A stretch of 64,000 bases of DNA from Trebouxia sp. TZW2008 (lineage: Eukaryota > Chlorophyta > Trebouxiophyceae > Trebouxiales > Trebouxiaceae). The translations under genes and the position numbers were made by a program. Under the pieces are notes generated by a model. It saw only the letters and a program-made list of their open reading frames with translations. It was not told the DNA's origin and did not search any database. Shown here piece after piece: positions 1-12,255 of this stretch; the stretch's first letter is position 1; each line of letters starts with the position of its first letter. The stretch is taken from NCBI GenBank assembly GCA_002118135.1, contig BDIU01000205.1:124001-188000 (forward strand), in the 5' to 3' direction.

Positions 1-149
1 CATACGTCTCGCAGGTACGCATGATGATGTGCCAAAGCTGTGCAAGCCATTTGATCTGTGATTGGAGGCAGATTGCGTGTATCTTGGGCATCAGGCTCTG
101 CAGAACTCACAACACTCTATATGTGTGCGATTCAGGTCAAATGGCTGCA

Positions 150-3100
150 GGATTCCCCGGTTGAGGCCACGCCACACATCAGTAAAGGCGCGCAGCAACG
201 AAATTGCAACAGTGTCAGCAGCAACTGTGACAGCTAAGCAGTCGCCAGCTACTGTACAACCCGACGGCAGCGTATTGTCAGCTCCTGGTTTCAGCAGCAC
301 ACAGACGCTAGAACGCAGACAGCTACAAGGAAGGGAGGTTGAGGAGCGGGCTTTGGACTGCTGCGTTCAAGCACATCAGGAACGCCCGAATGGCTTGCAG
401 TTGCCCAGCAGATTTGGCGACGGAGGTCTTGACGAAGCATATGAACGATGTGGAGTTGTTACTGCGAGTTATGCCAAAACATTCTACTTGGGCACACAGC
501 TGATGACACCAGAAAAAGCCAAAGCCGTGTGGGCCGTCTATGTCTGGTGCCGACGGACGGATGAGCTCGTTGATGGACCAAATGCCTCTCGCATCACGCC
601 TGAGGTACACAGCACTGATCTCTGTGCCAGGTGTCGTTGCTCAGCAGCTTGGCTTTGTAAACAGTGTACAGCAACCTGCTGGTTCAAAACAGAGATATCA
701 GGCAATACAGCAGCAAGCAGGCACACATTTGCCGCTCAGCAGGATTGTCACGATGCTGCAATCATGACAACACTGTTCGTGTAGTACAGTAGTTCAAAGC
801 TCCCTGCTCTACTGTTCTTGGTTGCAATGAGGCAACAGCTGTGTTGCAAGGTAGTCACAGCATCCAGTGCCCTATTCTGCAGCGTCATCGCTGAACTCAT
901 CATTATTATGCACCAAATATGTGTTATCAAATTTGGCACTCAATGATTACTGATGTTGTTGCAGGCACTAGACAGATGGGAGGAGCGATTAGAAGGTATC
1001 TTTGAGGGCCGACCATATGACATCCTAGACGCAGCACTGACGGACACAGTCAGCAAATTTCCAGTCCACATTCAGCCGTTCCGAGACATGATCGATGGGA
1101 TGCGGATGGACCTTGTCAAGCAGCAATATGAGAGCTTTGATGAGCTGTATGGCTACTGCTATAGGGTAGCCGGCACTGTAGGGTTGATGACAACGCCTAT
1201 CATGGGCATTGACCCCTCATATAAGGTGGAGTCCCTGAAAGCTGTCTTTACGTCTTTGTCAATGTGCTACAAATCTGATTGCGCCTACCACGGGCATTGC
1301 CCTTTTTACAAGGTGGCCAGCAAAAGCTGTCTCTGCATGTTTCTCAATGCATCTATGTAGGTGTACATGGTGGGTGACTGCTTCAGGCAGTCCCCTTTGC
1401 ATGCTTGTTGCCTATCAACAGTGCAAACAGTGCATGTGACATTGCAAATTGACCAGCTTGACCAGGGCCACTGATCCAGGAGCAGCCTTTGCATCTTCCC
1501 AAAAGCACTAACGCAAAGGTACATAGCTGGCTGACTGCGTCAAGCTTATCTGTGGACTTACTGTGTCTCCAGGTACAGTTCAACAATTTTGGCTTGTGCA
1601 TTGAGTTGCGCACTGCTGCGATGTGAAGGCTGTTGCGCAGACTGTGATGAGTGCTGCTGTTTGCAGGTCTGGTGGGTAAAGATGCGTCAATCTCAGCAAA
1701 CATAACAAATGCAGGGCTGTTGCGGCTTTAGCATATTGCATTGAGCATGTGCTGCACACAGATCAGCGTTAATTGCTAAGCAATTTTCAGCCAACCAGGT
1801 CAGCATCCGTTGCAAGCTGGCGGCTTGCATTCATATTCTCCAAGACACATCGCCAGATCAGGGAGGGATGTGTACAATGCAGCGGTAGCATCAGGCACTG
1901 CACTGGTTTTACGCTATTGACTGGCCATACCTATGATGACTGCAGGGCCCCTTCAGAGATGTACAAGGCAGCACTTGTTGCAATCGCTTGTCAAAATTAT
2001 CTCCTGACATACCCTCATGCATGTCTCTGCTTGCCCTTGCGCCTCCTTTGATCTCGTTTGTAATGACTGCAGGGGCCTTTGAGAGATGTGTACAAGGCAG
2101 CTTTAGGGCTAGGCACAGCAAATCAACTCACCAACATCCTGAGGGATGTTGGCGAGGACGCAACAGAGCGGAACAGGATCTATGTTCCCACAGACGAACT
2201 CAAGCAGTTTGGCATCACTGAGTCTGATGTAAGCTCCCCTGTGACTGTTGCACAGCACCCGTTTGCTTTTGCCGTCATACCCTGTGGTCTTTTAGATGTT
2301 GATTGATGTCAGCATGAAGCTTTTTAGAACTCTGCAGTTTGTAATGGGTTCAATTCCCAGGATGGAATTATGCTGTCTTTTTGTGCACAGGAGTGTCTGT
2401 GTGATTTTTCCTTACAACAATCAGGCAAGAGTGTGCCTCTGTCAGCCTTGCTTGACAGACGCTATCACCTAGGTGTACAACTTTGGGTACAAGAGATCCT
2501 GCTATACAGTGTTTTCTCTTTATAAGGACACTTGATATGAGGACATTCTGGTTGTAGGGACAATGCATTTGGGAACCAATCACTGCATTTTGACTGTAGC
2601 GGTACTTCTGAGTAAGAACAATTCAATGTAAGGACAATTTTTCTGGTAACCAATGCAGTCGTCACAAAGAGAAATTACTGTACATGCTTCATGCTTGCAC
2701 TCACCTGTTGATGCACAATTGCAGCACTTGCAGAACTTGTTACACAATCTCATGCATCTCTGCTCGCAGGTGTGCATGGGCTTCATTATATATATTTGGC
2801 TGTTGTGCAGGTTTCTATTGGGATGTTTGCTCCCAGTGCAGGCAAAATTGATGTCAGGTGGCAGCAGCTCATGCATCTGGTTCAAGCCACACTGCCATTG
2901 AGTCACACGTATGTTTGGCTGCTGTGCAGGTTTACCATTGGGATTTTTGCTCCCGGCACATGCAATAGTTGATGACAAGGGGCAGCGGTTCACGCATCTG
3001 CTTTCAGCCAAACTCCTGTCCATGTATATATAAGTTTTGCTATTGAGCAGGTGTGTACTGGCATGTTTGTGCCCAGCACAAGCAAGGCCGGTGACAGTCA

Positions 3101-4485
3101 CCCATACTCCTTGTTGCTGTGCAGGTTTCTATTGGGATGTTTGCTCCCAGTACAGGCAAGATTGATGACAGGTGGCAGCGGTTCATGCAGTTCCAGATCA
3201 AGCGTGCTAGGGAGTACTTTGCACAGGCAGAAGCAGGCGTAGACTTCTTGGACAAAAACGCTAGATGGCCCGTCTGGTAAGCACAGTCGTTTGAGACCCA
3301 AGTTTCAAGCCAGGACTTCAGACCTTGAACTACGTCATCTGCATACATGATCAGTCTGAGACCCCAATCTTACATGGAAAAACCTATGCGACGCCACTTG
3401 AGCAGAAGTTTGTCAGCACAGTTCAGGAAGTGATCACTCTGCTGCATTTCCCTCAGCATACTGCTGTGAGACTGATATGAAAGCCAAATGAGTCTCAGCA
3501 CAGTGTGGATTTCAGCATGGCTTTTTCAGCGCAGTTCAAGAATGGTATACTCTGCTGCATTTCCATCTGCACATCACTTTGCAGTTGATGTGGTAAGCAG
3601 ATAAGCATCAGCACAGCGTCACTTGAGCATGGCTCTGACAGCTATGCTTACTCTGCTGCAATGCCCTCTTTAACAGATCCACAGCTAGTAGCTCAAAACC
3701 ATGCGCGTGCCATGAAACGGTTAGTGTTGCAGTAGCAGTGCTTGCGGAAAGCATCACATGACTCATGAAGGTTGGCAATGTAAAACTGCTCCCCATACTG
3801 CAGTGTCAGCTCTCATGCGTGATGTGGTCATCTTAGCGAGCTATGAAGCTACAATGCTTGGTATATCAGGACATCAGCTATGGAGTTGTACCATCAGCTG
3901 CAGAATGGCATATGTGTTGTACTTGTGTGACTGTGTTGCCAAGAGTGGCGTGAACATGTCAATATGTGGTGGTGGAAAGGCATGTGCAAAGCCTGAGCGG
4001 TCCAGCGCTTGCCTTTGCGCCGTCAGCTGATGCATGATCATGCAGCTCTTGTGCAAGGCACTGCTTGTTTGTCTGTGCTCCTGTGCAGCACAACAGCTGC
4101 AGGATCATGCCTCAGCTGACGGTACAATCATGCAGGTCCTGTGCTGCACAGCAGTACAGACAGACAAATGATGCTTTACAGAAGCACAGACCGACCACTG
4201 GTGCCACTTTGCTTGACAGTGCCCAAACATACGTGACACACAGATTGAAAAGACTGGTCAAGTTGCCAAAGCATATGCCTGTGTTGCAGGTCCGCCCTCA
4301 TTCTGTATCGTCAGATCCTAGACGGCATTGAGAAGAACGGCTATGACAACTTCACCAAGCGTTCATATGTTCCGAAGTGGAAGAAGCTGTTGTCTCTGCC
4401 CTTTGCAGCTGTCAAGGCCAGAGCAGCGACTAATCTCAAGGCCTCAAGCGAAGAGGCTGAAAAACTGTCCTCCTCTTCTTCATGA
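150..4485 (+). CDS. PSY: Phytoene synthase, plastid (5' end outside window)
   Basis: Phytoene synthase condenses two geranylgeranyl diphosphates to phytoene, the committed step of carotenoid synthesis in the plastid. Phase-consistent exons are about 150-604, 965-1225, 2073-2228, 3125-3276 and 4290-4485 (TGA). Visible family blocks are [17 protein letters not shown], the first Asp-rich motif in [21 protein letters not shown], the second motif in [20 protein letters not shown], and the C-terminal [20 protein letters not shown]. The protein ends in a Ser/Glu-rich tail. The reading frame before 150 has no ATG and is closed by TGA at 59-61. A good acceptor sits just before 150, so the first exon and the start codon probably lie upstream of the window. 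The first exon seen carries an Arg/Ser/Thr-rich stretch expected of a transit peptide. Both substrate-binding Asp motifs are intact. Identity is near certain; the N-terminus is incomplete. Confidence 0.96.
1846..1985 (+). repeat. Ghost copies of PSY exon 3 acceptor edge
   Basis: Two decaying copies (near 1850-1900 and 1936-1985) of the acceptor plus the first ~45 bases of the exon at 2073. The shared core reads as AGAGATGTACAAGGCAGCA in the second copy, and that copy keeps a CTGCAG acceptor. Both lie inside the intron upstream of the functional exon. Confidence 0.85.
2806..3118 (+). repeat. Ghost copies of PSY exon 4 acceptor edge (3 copies)
   Basis: Copies start near 2811, 2930 and 3049, before the functional exon at 3125. 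Spacing is about 119, 119 and 76 bases. Each begins with a GCAG acceptor followed by up to ~75 bases resembling the exon (core ATTGGGATGTTTGCTCCCAG in the first). The copies decay to different degrees and lose the reading frame further in. Confidence 0.92.
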
Positions 4486-5232
4486 GGATTGCCTGTTTTG
4501 GAGCCCAATGCAGCTATGCCATGTCATGCTGTCTGGCTCTTGTACTGATTACCCATACAGCCATCACAGCTGCAAAGCTGATCACATGTTGCATCACAAG
4601 ACGCTTAGTCACACTCCCTCGGCAGCAATAAACATGCTGCATGATCTGTCAACGTTTGTGCCCATGTGACCCACGTGTAGCCATGCTATTTCAGTGGCCA
4701 TATATGTCTTTGCAGAGGTCTGGCTGCCTACCTTAGTGTTTGGTTGCTGTCTGAATTCTGCACGTCAAAATTCTGCGGACATCATCATGCCCTGACAGCT
4801 GTTGATGAATCATTTGGATGTGTCCCTCACAAGCCCGGACCGTGTCAGGTGTGTTCAGTATAGAATTTGTTTTTGGTCGCAATGACTCCTGGCTAAAATT
4901 GTTTCTCATGCAGTGTGGTCCATCTTTTGCAATGGAAGTGCTATTTGCTTCAGACAATGACAGTGTTATGTAACTGACCAAAATTCAACGAAGCTGTAGG
5001 CAACCATGTTCCAGCTGGATGCTCCCGTTGTTATAAAGCACATCGATCATTTTCCGGCAGGTCTCAAGTGATTGCCACCTTGCATTCACAGTAACATAGG
5101 GGATTCAACAATTTGACGAGGAGGGCAGTTTGAGTCAAATTATTTGACTTTGGCTCGATTCCGTCAGTCTTCACCCGCTGCATTGCTTGTAAAGCAAACA
5201 AAATCTTGTCTCCTTCTTTCTCTCTCTTCGCA
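4486..5232. other. Intergenic region, PSY 3' side to pseudokinase 5' side
   Basis: About 750 bases of non-coding sequence between two genes on the same strand. It must hold the PSY 3' UTR and the promoter and 5' UTR of the next gene. A pyrimidine-rich CTCCTTCTTTCTCTCTCTTC tract directly precedes the ATG at 5233. I see no RNA gene or mobile element. Confidence 0.6.
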
Positions 5233-8200
5233 ATGATGGACAGTGCAGATAGCCTTCATCAGGTCGAGCATCAGGTTGGCGTGGAAGTGATTCACGACAG
5301 CACTGCAGATGCTTCTGCTGACAACAATGCACCAGCAGTTGTTCCCGACGCCTCTCAACCTCTCAGTGCTGCGGAAGCACCTGATCAGCAGAACAGTAAC
5401 GAAATCGGAGATGCTCCTGCTTCACAGGCGCCAGCTGATGCTTCCAAGGCTGCCTTATTGCCTGCTATAGCTTCAGGCGACTCTGCAGTACCAAGCTCAG
5501 GGACATCTTCGTCCAAGCCCAGAGCAAAAGCCATTGATGCGGAGAAGAGTGCTGGAAGCCTCTCCAAGATCAACAAGCTGCTGCATGGCTTTGGAGCTAG
5601 CAGGCTTTCAAACACAGGCACAGCACTCGGTGGTGCGGCCTACACAGATGCTCAGGTCAGTTGCACCTTTGCCGGTTGTGCACAAAGCTTACTTGTACAA
5701 TGCATGTGTATGCGCATTGTATCTGCACCATGGCATGTGGGATCAAGACAGTCTAGCCCCAATCTCTGTGCCACAGTGCTGACCATGTATTGCCAGGGCG
5801 CCAGCCTCTTACTTGCTTTGGGCTATCACCGCTTGTCTGCCAATGTCTGTCATGCCAAGTGATCATCATGCAACTCTAGCCTCAGTAGACAGGCATTGTT
5901 TGTGGCGTCAACTCCTGCACCAGCTACCACCGCAGTGGGTACAACAGCGCTCTCACAGCGAGCACTGGCATCAGCCCCCTTTCACCTCAAGGTTTGGCTA
6001 TGCCCTGCAGGTTGCAAGTATGAGATACAGCTCCAAAGCAGACTTTTCTGGCAGTGCGCTTCACATCTTGCACCGCGGCAGCAACTACATCACATACATT
6101 GCCACTGCTCAGCAGACAGGGCTCAAGCTGCTGCTCAAAGCCTATGATCTTGGTAAGCCTTCTTCTTGCTGGCAACTGGCTAAAAAACGCCTGCCCCAAG
6201 CCATGCCACACCATTGCATTGCATCATGGCAGCAACTATATCACCTAAATTGCCACTCCTGGGCAGACAGGGCTATGATTTGGGTGAGTCTTCTTTGACT
6301 TACCAAGCCTGTCTGTGGTCATGTCATCAACCCCTTAGCCGAGCTGTTGTTGTTGACGTGCGTAAAGGGCTTTGACAAAGCCCCTTGGACCGCAGTCTTG
6401 AACATGAGGCAGTGCAGAAGTGATTCATGAAGAGAAACTTTCTCTCTGCCTGCAGTGACTATGTTGAATGGGCTGCATCCCCGACACAAGTCCAGCAGCT
6501 GCATGAAGAGTTGCTGCAAGCCTAGCTCAATGACTATGTCCAAACTTCATGCTGCCTGCATGTTTGCACTGTGATGTTGTTCAAGGCAAATTGACAGATG
6601 CAGACCTTGCAAACAAGTTAGCATACTGACAACCCTCAAGCGTGTTCCCATGCTAGTAACAGTGATTCTGGTTGCATGCCATTTCAGGCAAGATGATAGA
6701 TGCAGAGCTTGCGGCTGCCAAGAAAAGCTCAGCATGCTGACAAGCCTCAAGCATGAGGGCATTGCCAGGTGTCATAGCTCCTGACAAGATGGGAAGCACC
6801 TGCATCACGCTGCTCATGTGCTGTTGCAGGCAAGATGACAGATGCAGATGTTGTGTCTGTGAAGCAAAAGATCAGCACGCTGACAAGCCTCAAGCATGAG
6901 GGCTTTGCCAGGTGCCGCGGCTCCTGGCAAGATGAGAAGCACTTGTACTACGTCCAAGAGTACGGCATCCGAGGAGATCTTTTCACCGAGATGTTCTCAG
7001 AGCGGTGAGTGCTTTGTTTTTTTCATCAGTAATTCTGAACGTGTTCTAGACAGGCTCAGCAGGCCCAGCTAGGTATGTACTGGAGCAATCAACTGTTTGT
7101 CATCAGTTTGGTCCTGTGCTATCCCATGTCTGAGTGTTTGACTGCATACCACAGGCATGCCACTTGTTTGTCTTCTGCATAGCAATGCAGAAGTTGACCC
7201 TCCTACTAGTGTACATACTTGCTGTGTAAAAGTGGTGAATTGTTTTGGTGCATATAAGCAGCAGCTTTCAGGATAGTGCTCCACTGACACAGCAATTGAC
7301 TGTGCTGTCTGTGCGTGTGTGCAGGCAGCGCCTGTCAGAGCGTTTCATTGCTTGCAAAGTGCTGAAGCCATTGCTGAACGCACTGGTTGAAGTCCACAGC
7401 CGCCAAATTGTACACAGGTCTGCCTGCTTTGCTTGCTGCTTTGAGTTTGCTGTTCCTGCTGCAGTGGTTTGCTGTCGCGCTTCTGATGCTGTGGTGTTGA
7501 ATGCCACACTCATCATGCTGATCTCTTGGTCCTGCTATATTGTCTTGCTGTTACCCGACTTGCACAACGGTTCCTGCACCTTTGTCAAGCCCGTACTGAG
7601 TGCATTGGTTGATGTTCACAGCCGCCAAGTTGTACACAGGCCTGCCCACTTTGCCTGCTTGAGGCTTGCTCTGCTCTGCTCTGTCTCCATCTTTTTGAGC
7701 TCCTGCTGCTTTCCCCAACTTTTTGTTTCTTCCCATGCTCTTTTGGTCCTACAATGTCAGCACTGTTTTGTTCTGCTTGCACAACACATCATGTACCTCC
7801 ATGGCCCTCCTTGTGCTATAGGGGCACAAGGCGTTGCATTTGGGAGCATCGCAAATAGGTGTCATTGAATGCAGCCCGTGTTGCTCAAGACTGTAAAGCT
7901 TGAGCAATTTTGCTGCATCTCATTGCACATATTCATGTTGCCAAGCTTTAAGTTCTCCCCATAGCAGAAACTCCCAATGCCAGACATGTATGTGTCATTG
8001 CAGAAGCATTCTGCCTGAGAATCTACACTTTGACAAGGACCTCAACATCAAGCTCAGCCACTTCAGCTCGGCAGTGGATCTGAGCTCTGAGTCGCCCTCC
8101 ACTGAGTCTGAGCTTAGCAGACCAGCGAGCTTTGTGGACTACCTTGCCCCTGAGGTGTGCTGCCATTTTGCTTGCATTCTTCCCCTTCTGCCTGCACTCT

Positions 8201-11200
8201 TTCTCTTCTGCCTGCAGTCTTCCTCTTCTGCCTGCAGTCTTCCTCTTCTGCCTGCAGTCTTTCTTCTGCAGCCTACCTGCTTGTGCCTGTATCTGCTTGC
8301 ATTCTTCCTTTCCTGCTGAGGCTTATTCTGATGCTGCCGCTGATGTTTCTTCTTTGCGCAGAAGCTTTCTTTTGCCTCCTGCCAATGCTTTGCGCTCACA
8401 TCTTCTGCTGCTCCTTGCTAATGCCTTTCCTAGTGATGTTGATGGGTCTCCTGCTGGTGCTGCCTGTTTCTACATATGCTGTTGTGATGGTGTACAGGTC
8501 CGGGACGTCATAGCAACACCCTGTCTGAACCGGTCAGGCACCGCATCATGTTTTTTGTGACTGCTTGGTCACACGCTGCAAGAGACAGAATACCTTCATC
8601 TGCCATGATATTACCTTTCTGCCTTTTCTTCAGAAATTTGATTTGCTGTACGGCACTGCTGCATAACTTCTTGCTTGCATGGCAGGTGCTGCAATACTGC
8701 GGTCCAGACAGCAATGCTCACCAAGCAAAACGGTCAGCGCAAGCCTCAGCAGCACATACAATGACTCAAGCAGCAGCACAGCCAGAAATCCAGTCCAACA
8801 AATACACTTCAGTACAGACACTGTCACAGACTGCAGTACAGTCAACAGCAGAGCAACCTGAGCTGCAGACGGACATACGCACCTCAGGACAGACTCCGTC
8901 ACAGACTGCAGTAGACTCAACAGCAGAGCAACCTGAGCTGCAGACAGACACACGCACCTCAGGACAGACTCCATCACAAATTACAGCAGAGTCAACAGCA
9001 GCGCAGTCGAAGCTGCAGATAGTCACACGCACCTCAGGACAGACTTCCACTCAAAGTGCAGCAGAGTCAACAGCAGCCGCCAGCAATGCACAGTTGTTCC
9101 CTTTTGGCAGTGAGTACGCTAGCAGAGTACCGCCCTTCAGGAGGAAAGCTGGGTATGATCAGAAGGCAGATATTTGGGCTGTTGGCTGCCTGTTGTTTGA
9201 ACTGCTGACAGGTGAGCGCTGTCTCTGCTGTGTCTTGCACAAGACGACAAGGTCCAGACAAAGAAAGAAACGATAAGCCTATGCTGCCAGGTGTCATAGT
9301 AGAAGCTTGTGTGAGTTTGCGCAGCACCTAGCAAGGCTGTGTACGTGAAGACAGTGCTTTGACGCGTTTGCTGTCTGATGCCTCAGTATTGCCTGTGCAT
9401 AGACAAATGCGCAATGCTTTTTGATCTGTCTGCATCTTGAGGCTTTCAACATGCCCGACGTCAAATCTTTCAGCTGTTTGGCCATCTCTGCAACTGACGC
9501 TCCTTTTCAAAGATGGCCAGCTGGCACACCTTCCAGCTGTTTGGCCATCTCTGCAACTGACGCTCCTGTTCATGTATTGCAGTTATTGTCATTCTCATGT
9601 CAAAAGAGATTGCAACGTGCAGGAAAAGGCCCCTTTGAGGTGGGCAACAAGGAGCTCACCTGTGCCCTCATCTTATGGGGTACCATTCAGAATTTTCCCC
9701 AGAAAATGTCCCAACCCTGCACTGCTTTCATCCAGGTGTGCTCAAGCAAATCTTCTTTATACACACCCTTCATACGCACATGCGTTGCCTTAAACAAGCA
9801 TGGCCTCACACGTGCATTGCCCAAGCAGCCTTTGCAGATTACTTGTTGCTAACCCGTAGCACAGAGCTTCCTAAGAGAAAAGACAAGTGTCTGCCGACTG
9901 ATGCCCCTTGACAGTCACATGCCTGCTGCATCTGGGCAGTCTTTGATATGATGGCTGTTGATCTCTTCCCACATGACATGGCAGACTTTGCGTATCTGAA
10001 CTTGGTATTAGCCTAAATACACAGGGCCAACTCCAGCAATGCTGCACTAAAGTACAAGCGTCAAACAGATGCCATACCCCCAAGGGGCATCAGCTCTTGC
10101 AGCATGACGTGGCAGACTTTGCCCATTCTGCAGCTCCAGCATGCTGATGCAAGCACTCTAGCTCTGAAAGCAAAGTGTCTGCGCTGCATCATTGTGCCTC
10201 GCACTTGTGGTGGTGCCCAACACACAGACTACCCATGTAGCCAGACTGATGCTCTGTGTTGCTGCTGAAGATAGCATCTGATGCCCTGCCCTGCTCAGGC
10301 CAACAGCCCTCTGCCCTCATACTAGCGGTCAAGCTGTTTATCAGAGTCTCTGATATGCTATCACCACCATCACCGCTCTCATTATAGTGATCAAGCTGCT
10401 TGTCACTGTCTCTGCTACCACCGCCATTACCACTGCCGCCACCACCATTCTCAGTCTAGCAATCAAGCTGTTTATCACTGTCGCTGCTACCACCGCCATG
10501 AACACCATCGTCACTGCCACCATCACCAACATGTCATATCTTGAGGCGAGACAGCACTATTGAACAGCACCAAACTGATGGCTTGCCTGCCTACAGCAGC
10601 AAGTGGTCTACTTCAGTGTTGTCTGTTGTGCTGTGTGTGTAAGCCTGCTTGAGGACAGCACTTCAGCGCAATCTGCTTCACCTGTTGCATGTCTGTCAAA
10701 GCAAGCATGCTTAATTCAGAGCCCGAGGAAGGATCTACTGCCTTGTAAACAGCTTGCCTGCAAGATTGCAACAGCAGCATGGCATCTGATCAAAGCTTGT
10801 TTCAGTGCTTCACCAGACGCCTCAGACTGGTTGCTTGGTGTTTGTTACACTGTGTGTGCAGGTCTGCCTGACTGAACACCCCAGGGAGCGGCCGTCAGCT
10901 CAGCAGCTGCTGCAGCATGACTGCACTTAGCAAGAGAGCAAATTCGATGTCTTGTCTGGCCACAACAGTGTGTGTCAGGACTGTCTGTTGAGCAAAGTGT
11001 GCAGGCCTGCCTGAGCAAGGATTCCAGAGAGCAACCACCAGCTGAGCAGCTTCTGCAGCATCACTGTACTCAAGAGGAGCATGAAAGTGATGGCCTGCTT
11101 GCCCACAGCGAAAGCAGATCTGCTTCAGGGTCGTCTGACATGCTGTGTGTGCAGGCCTGCCTGACTGAAGATCCCAGGGAGCAGCCATCAGCTGAGTATG

Positions 11201-12255
11201 ACTGCACTTGTCAAGGGCACAACAGTAATGCCTTACCTGCCCACAGCAACAGGGATATATTTCAGTGGTGTCAGTTGCGCTGTGTGTGCAGGCCTGCCTG
11301 ACTAAGGACCCCAGGGAGCGGCCATCAGCTGAGCAGCTGCTGCAGCATGAGTGGCTTGTTAAGCAAGTGGAAGCTGAAGCAGCCGGCGTGCCTGAGGTGA
11401 GAACAGCGGAATAGGCCAAGCAAAACAGATTGAACCAATTTGTATGGGATTGACTGTTGCGCGTTGGCACCTGCTACAGCTAATTATCAGTCACAGCTGT
11501 ATCTTGAGGCTGATTGAACTGAACTGAATCAACTGAAATCGGATGGACTTGAATGCTTGAGACGGACTGAATGGTACTAAGAACATAAGACATGCAGGTT
11601 GAACAGCTGCTTGAGTTGCATCATTTGCACACCTTGCTGTGGTTTCACATGAAGCTGTGGCATATCATAGCAATGATGCCATGGCATAGTCTTGATGGCT
11701 GTCGTGAGGCTTGATGGCTTTTCTTTGTTATTTTCCTGATGCCAACCATGTTAGTGGTCATGAGAGTCATAAGGAGAAGAACGTCCTTCTGGTGGTTTTG
11801 AGTGAGTCTGCCTGTGAGGCTCTCTGAGTGTGTCCACAGTATTTGTAGAGCTTCTGCAGAATGCAAACGCATTGTCGCACTGCACATGACAAGTGACGCT
11901 GTTCAGCAGATGCTTGTGTTGATGTAAACACTGTACAGAGTCGCCTCTGAAAGCCTTTCATTGTGAGTGACTATACATGCAGGGTCTGGAGTTCACATCT
12001 ACTGAGCAACGGGCAGCAAGCTCTTCTTCCTCCAGGTGGTTGTCTAGGCAGCTCACAAAGCTCAAGAGCAGCAATAACAGGGCTGCGACGCAACACATCG
12101 GTGCAACAGACGGGCTTGAGAACATTAGTTTGCCAAGCAGACGGTACCCTTTGCATGTGCCCAAGTTGTGTCGGCCACGTGTGTCTGACATTGAAATGGG
12201 TAACAGCGAACTCCAAGGAGAAAAGCAGCCTTACGTAAGGACGCTGAGCAGCTAG
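5233..12255 (+). CDS. Degenerate Ser/Thr protein kinase (probable pseudokinase)
   Basis: Phase-consistent exons are 5233-5655, 6011-6152, 6830-7004, 7325-7417, 8004-8154, 8686-9211, 9623-9735, 11292-11396 and 11983-12255, giving 666 aa. Residues 1-141 are Ala/Ser-rich and look disordered. From ~155 a kinase fold follows: beta-3 lysine candidate K184 (LLLKAYDL), LKHEGF, YYVQEYGIRGDLF, then IVHRSILPENLHF where HRD is expected (catalytic Asp replaced by Ser279), and LSHFSSA where the DFG motif is expected (Asp replaced by His297). The glycine loop keeps one of three glycines. APE, KADIWAVGCLLFELLTG and the C-terminal KDPRERPSAEQLLQHEWL are well conserved. A ~150-residue Gln/Ser/Thr-rich insert separates APE from helix F. 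All exons are open, so the gene looks expressed but catalytically dead. The closest active family is uncertain (AGC/CAMK/Aurora-like). Confidence 0.85.
6180..6290 (+). repeat. Ghost copy of pseudokinase exon 2 donor edge
   Basis: A decayed copy of the last ~100 bases of the exon ending at 6152, with the G|GTGAG donor context at about 6275-6285. Shared blocks include GGCAGCAACTA and GGGCAGACAGGGCT. It lies in the intron downstream of the functional exon. Confidence 0.8.
6565..6800 (+). repeat. Ghost copies of pseudokinase exon 3 acceptor edge
   Basis: Two copies, near 6570-6640 and 6685-6800, of the acceptor and 5' part of the exon at 6830. The cores are GACAGATGCAGACCTTGCAA and AAGATGATAGATGCAGAGCT. 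The second extends about 110 bases, through CTCAAGCATGAGGGC, and keeps a CAG acceptor. Both contain frameshifts relative to the functional exon. Confidence 0.88.
7560..7650 (+). repeat. Ghost copy of pseudokinase exon 4 donor edge
   Basis: A copy of the 3' part of the exon 7325-7417, including CACAGCCGCCAAGTTGTACA and the CACAG|G donor context, about 225 bases downstream. It is still open in frame (VDVHSRQVVHR), which makes it one of the better-preserved ghosts. Confidence 0.85.
8165..8268 (+). repeat. Pyrimidine/CTGCAG minisatellite
   Basis: About five tandem ~20-21-base units with the core TTCCTCTTCTGCCTGCAG. Each unit is a near-perfect polypyrimidine tract plus CTGCAG, that is, a run of strong-looking 3' splice sites. 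It lies just after the donor at 8154 and 420 bases before the acceptor actually used at 8686. Confidence 0.85.
8827..9051 (+). repeat. 75-bp coding tandem repeat (25-aa units)
   Basis: Three in-frame 75-base units inside exon 8686-9211, containing AEQPELQTD and RTSGQTPSQ, followed by a diverged partial unit. The units make most of the low-complexity insert between the APE motif and helix F of the pseudokinase. The 75-base length keeps the frame. Confidence 0.9.
9466..9572 (+). repeat. Direct repeat of ~36 bp in an intron
   Basis: The block AGCTGTTTGGCCATCTCTGC with its following GACGCTCCT occurs twice, about 63 bases apart, in the intron before the exon at 9623. It does not resemble a flanking exon. 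Confidence 0.8.
10329..10535 (+). repeat. 61-71-bp intronic tandem repeat with CCACCACC runs
   Basis: Three units start near 10329, 10390 and 10461 with TCAAGCTGTTTATCA-like blocks, followed by CACCACC/CCGCC-rich sequence. It lies in the 1.5-kb intron between 9735 and 11292. No coding sense is seen. Confidence 0.75.
10858..11215 (+). repeat. Ghost copies of pseudokinase exon 8 acceptor edge (3 copies)
   Basis: Three copies start near 10862, 11004 and 11154, ahead of the functional exon at 11292 (spacing about 140 bases). Each has a GTGTGCAG-like acceptor. The protein sense is LTEHPRERPSAQQLLQH, LSKDSREQPPAEQLLQH and LTEDPREQPSAE, against LTKDPRERPSAEQLLQH in the functional exon. Reading frames are largely intact, so these copies are recent. 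Confidence 0.93.

Noticed and set aside
2806..3118. Ghost copies of PSY exon 4 as alternative exons
   Set aside because: They are frameshifted after the first ~25 codons and lack the exon's 3' half and donor, so they cannot yield a working enzyme.
5893..5991. Ala-rich open segment as an extra exon of the pseudokinase
   Set aside because: It has a possible acceptor, but its donor would leave an 18-base intron before 6011. Exon 5655 joins 6011 directly in phase.
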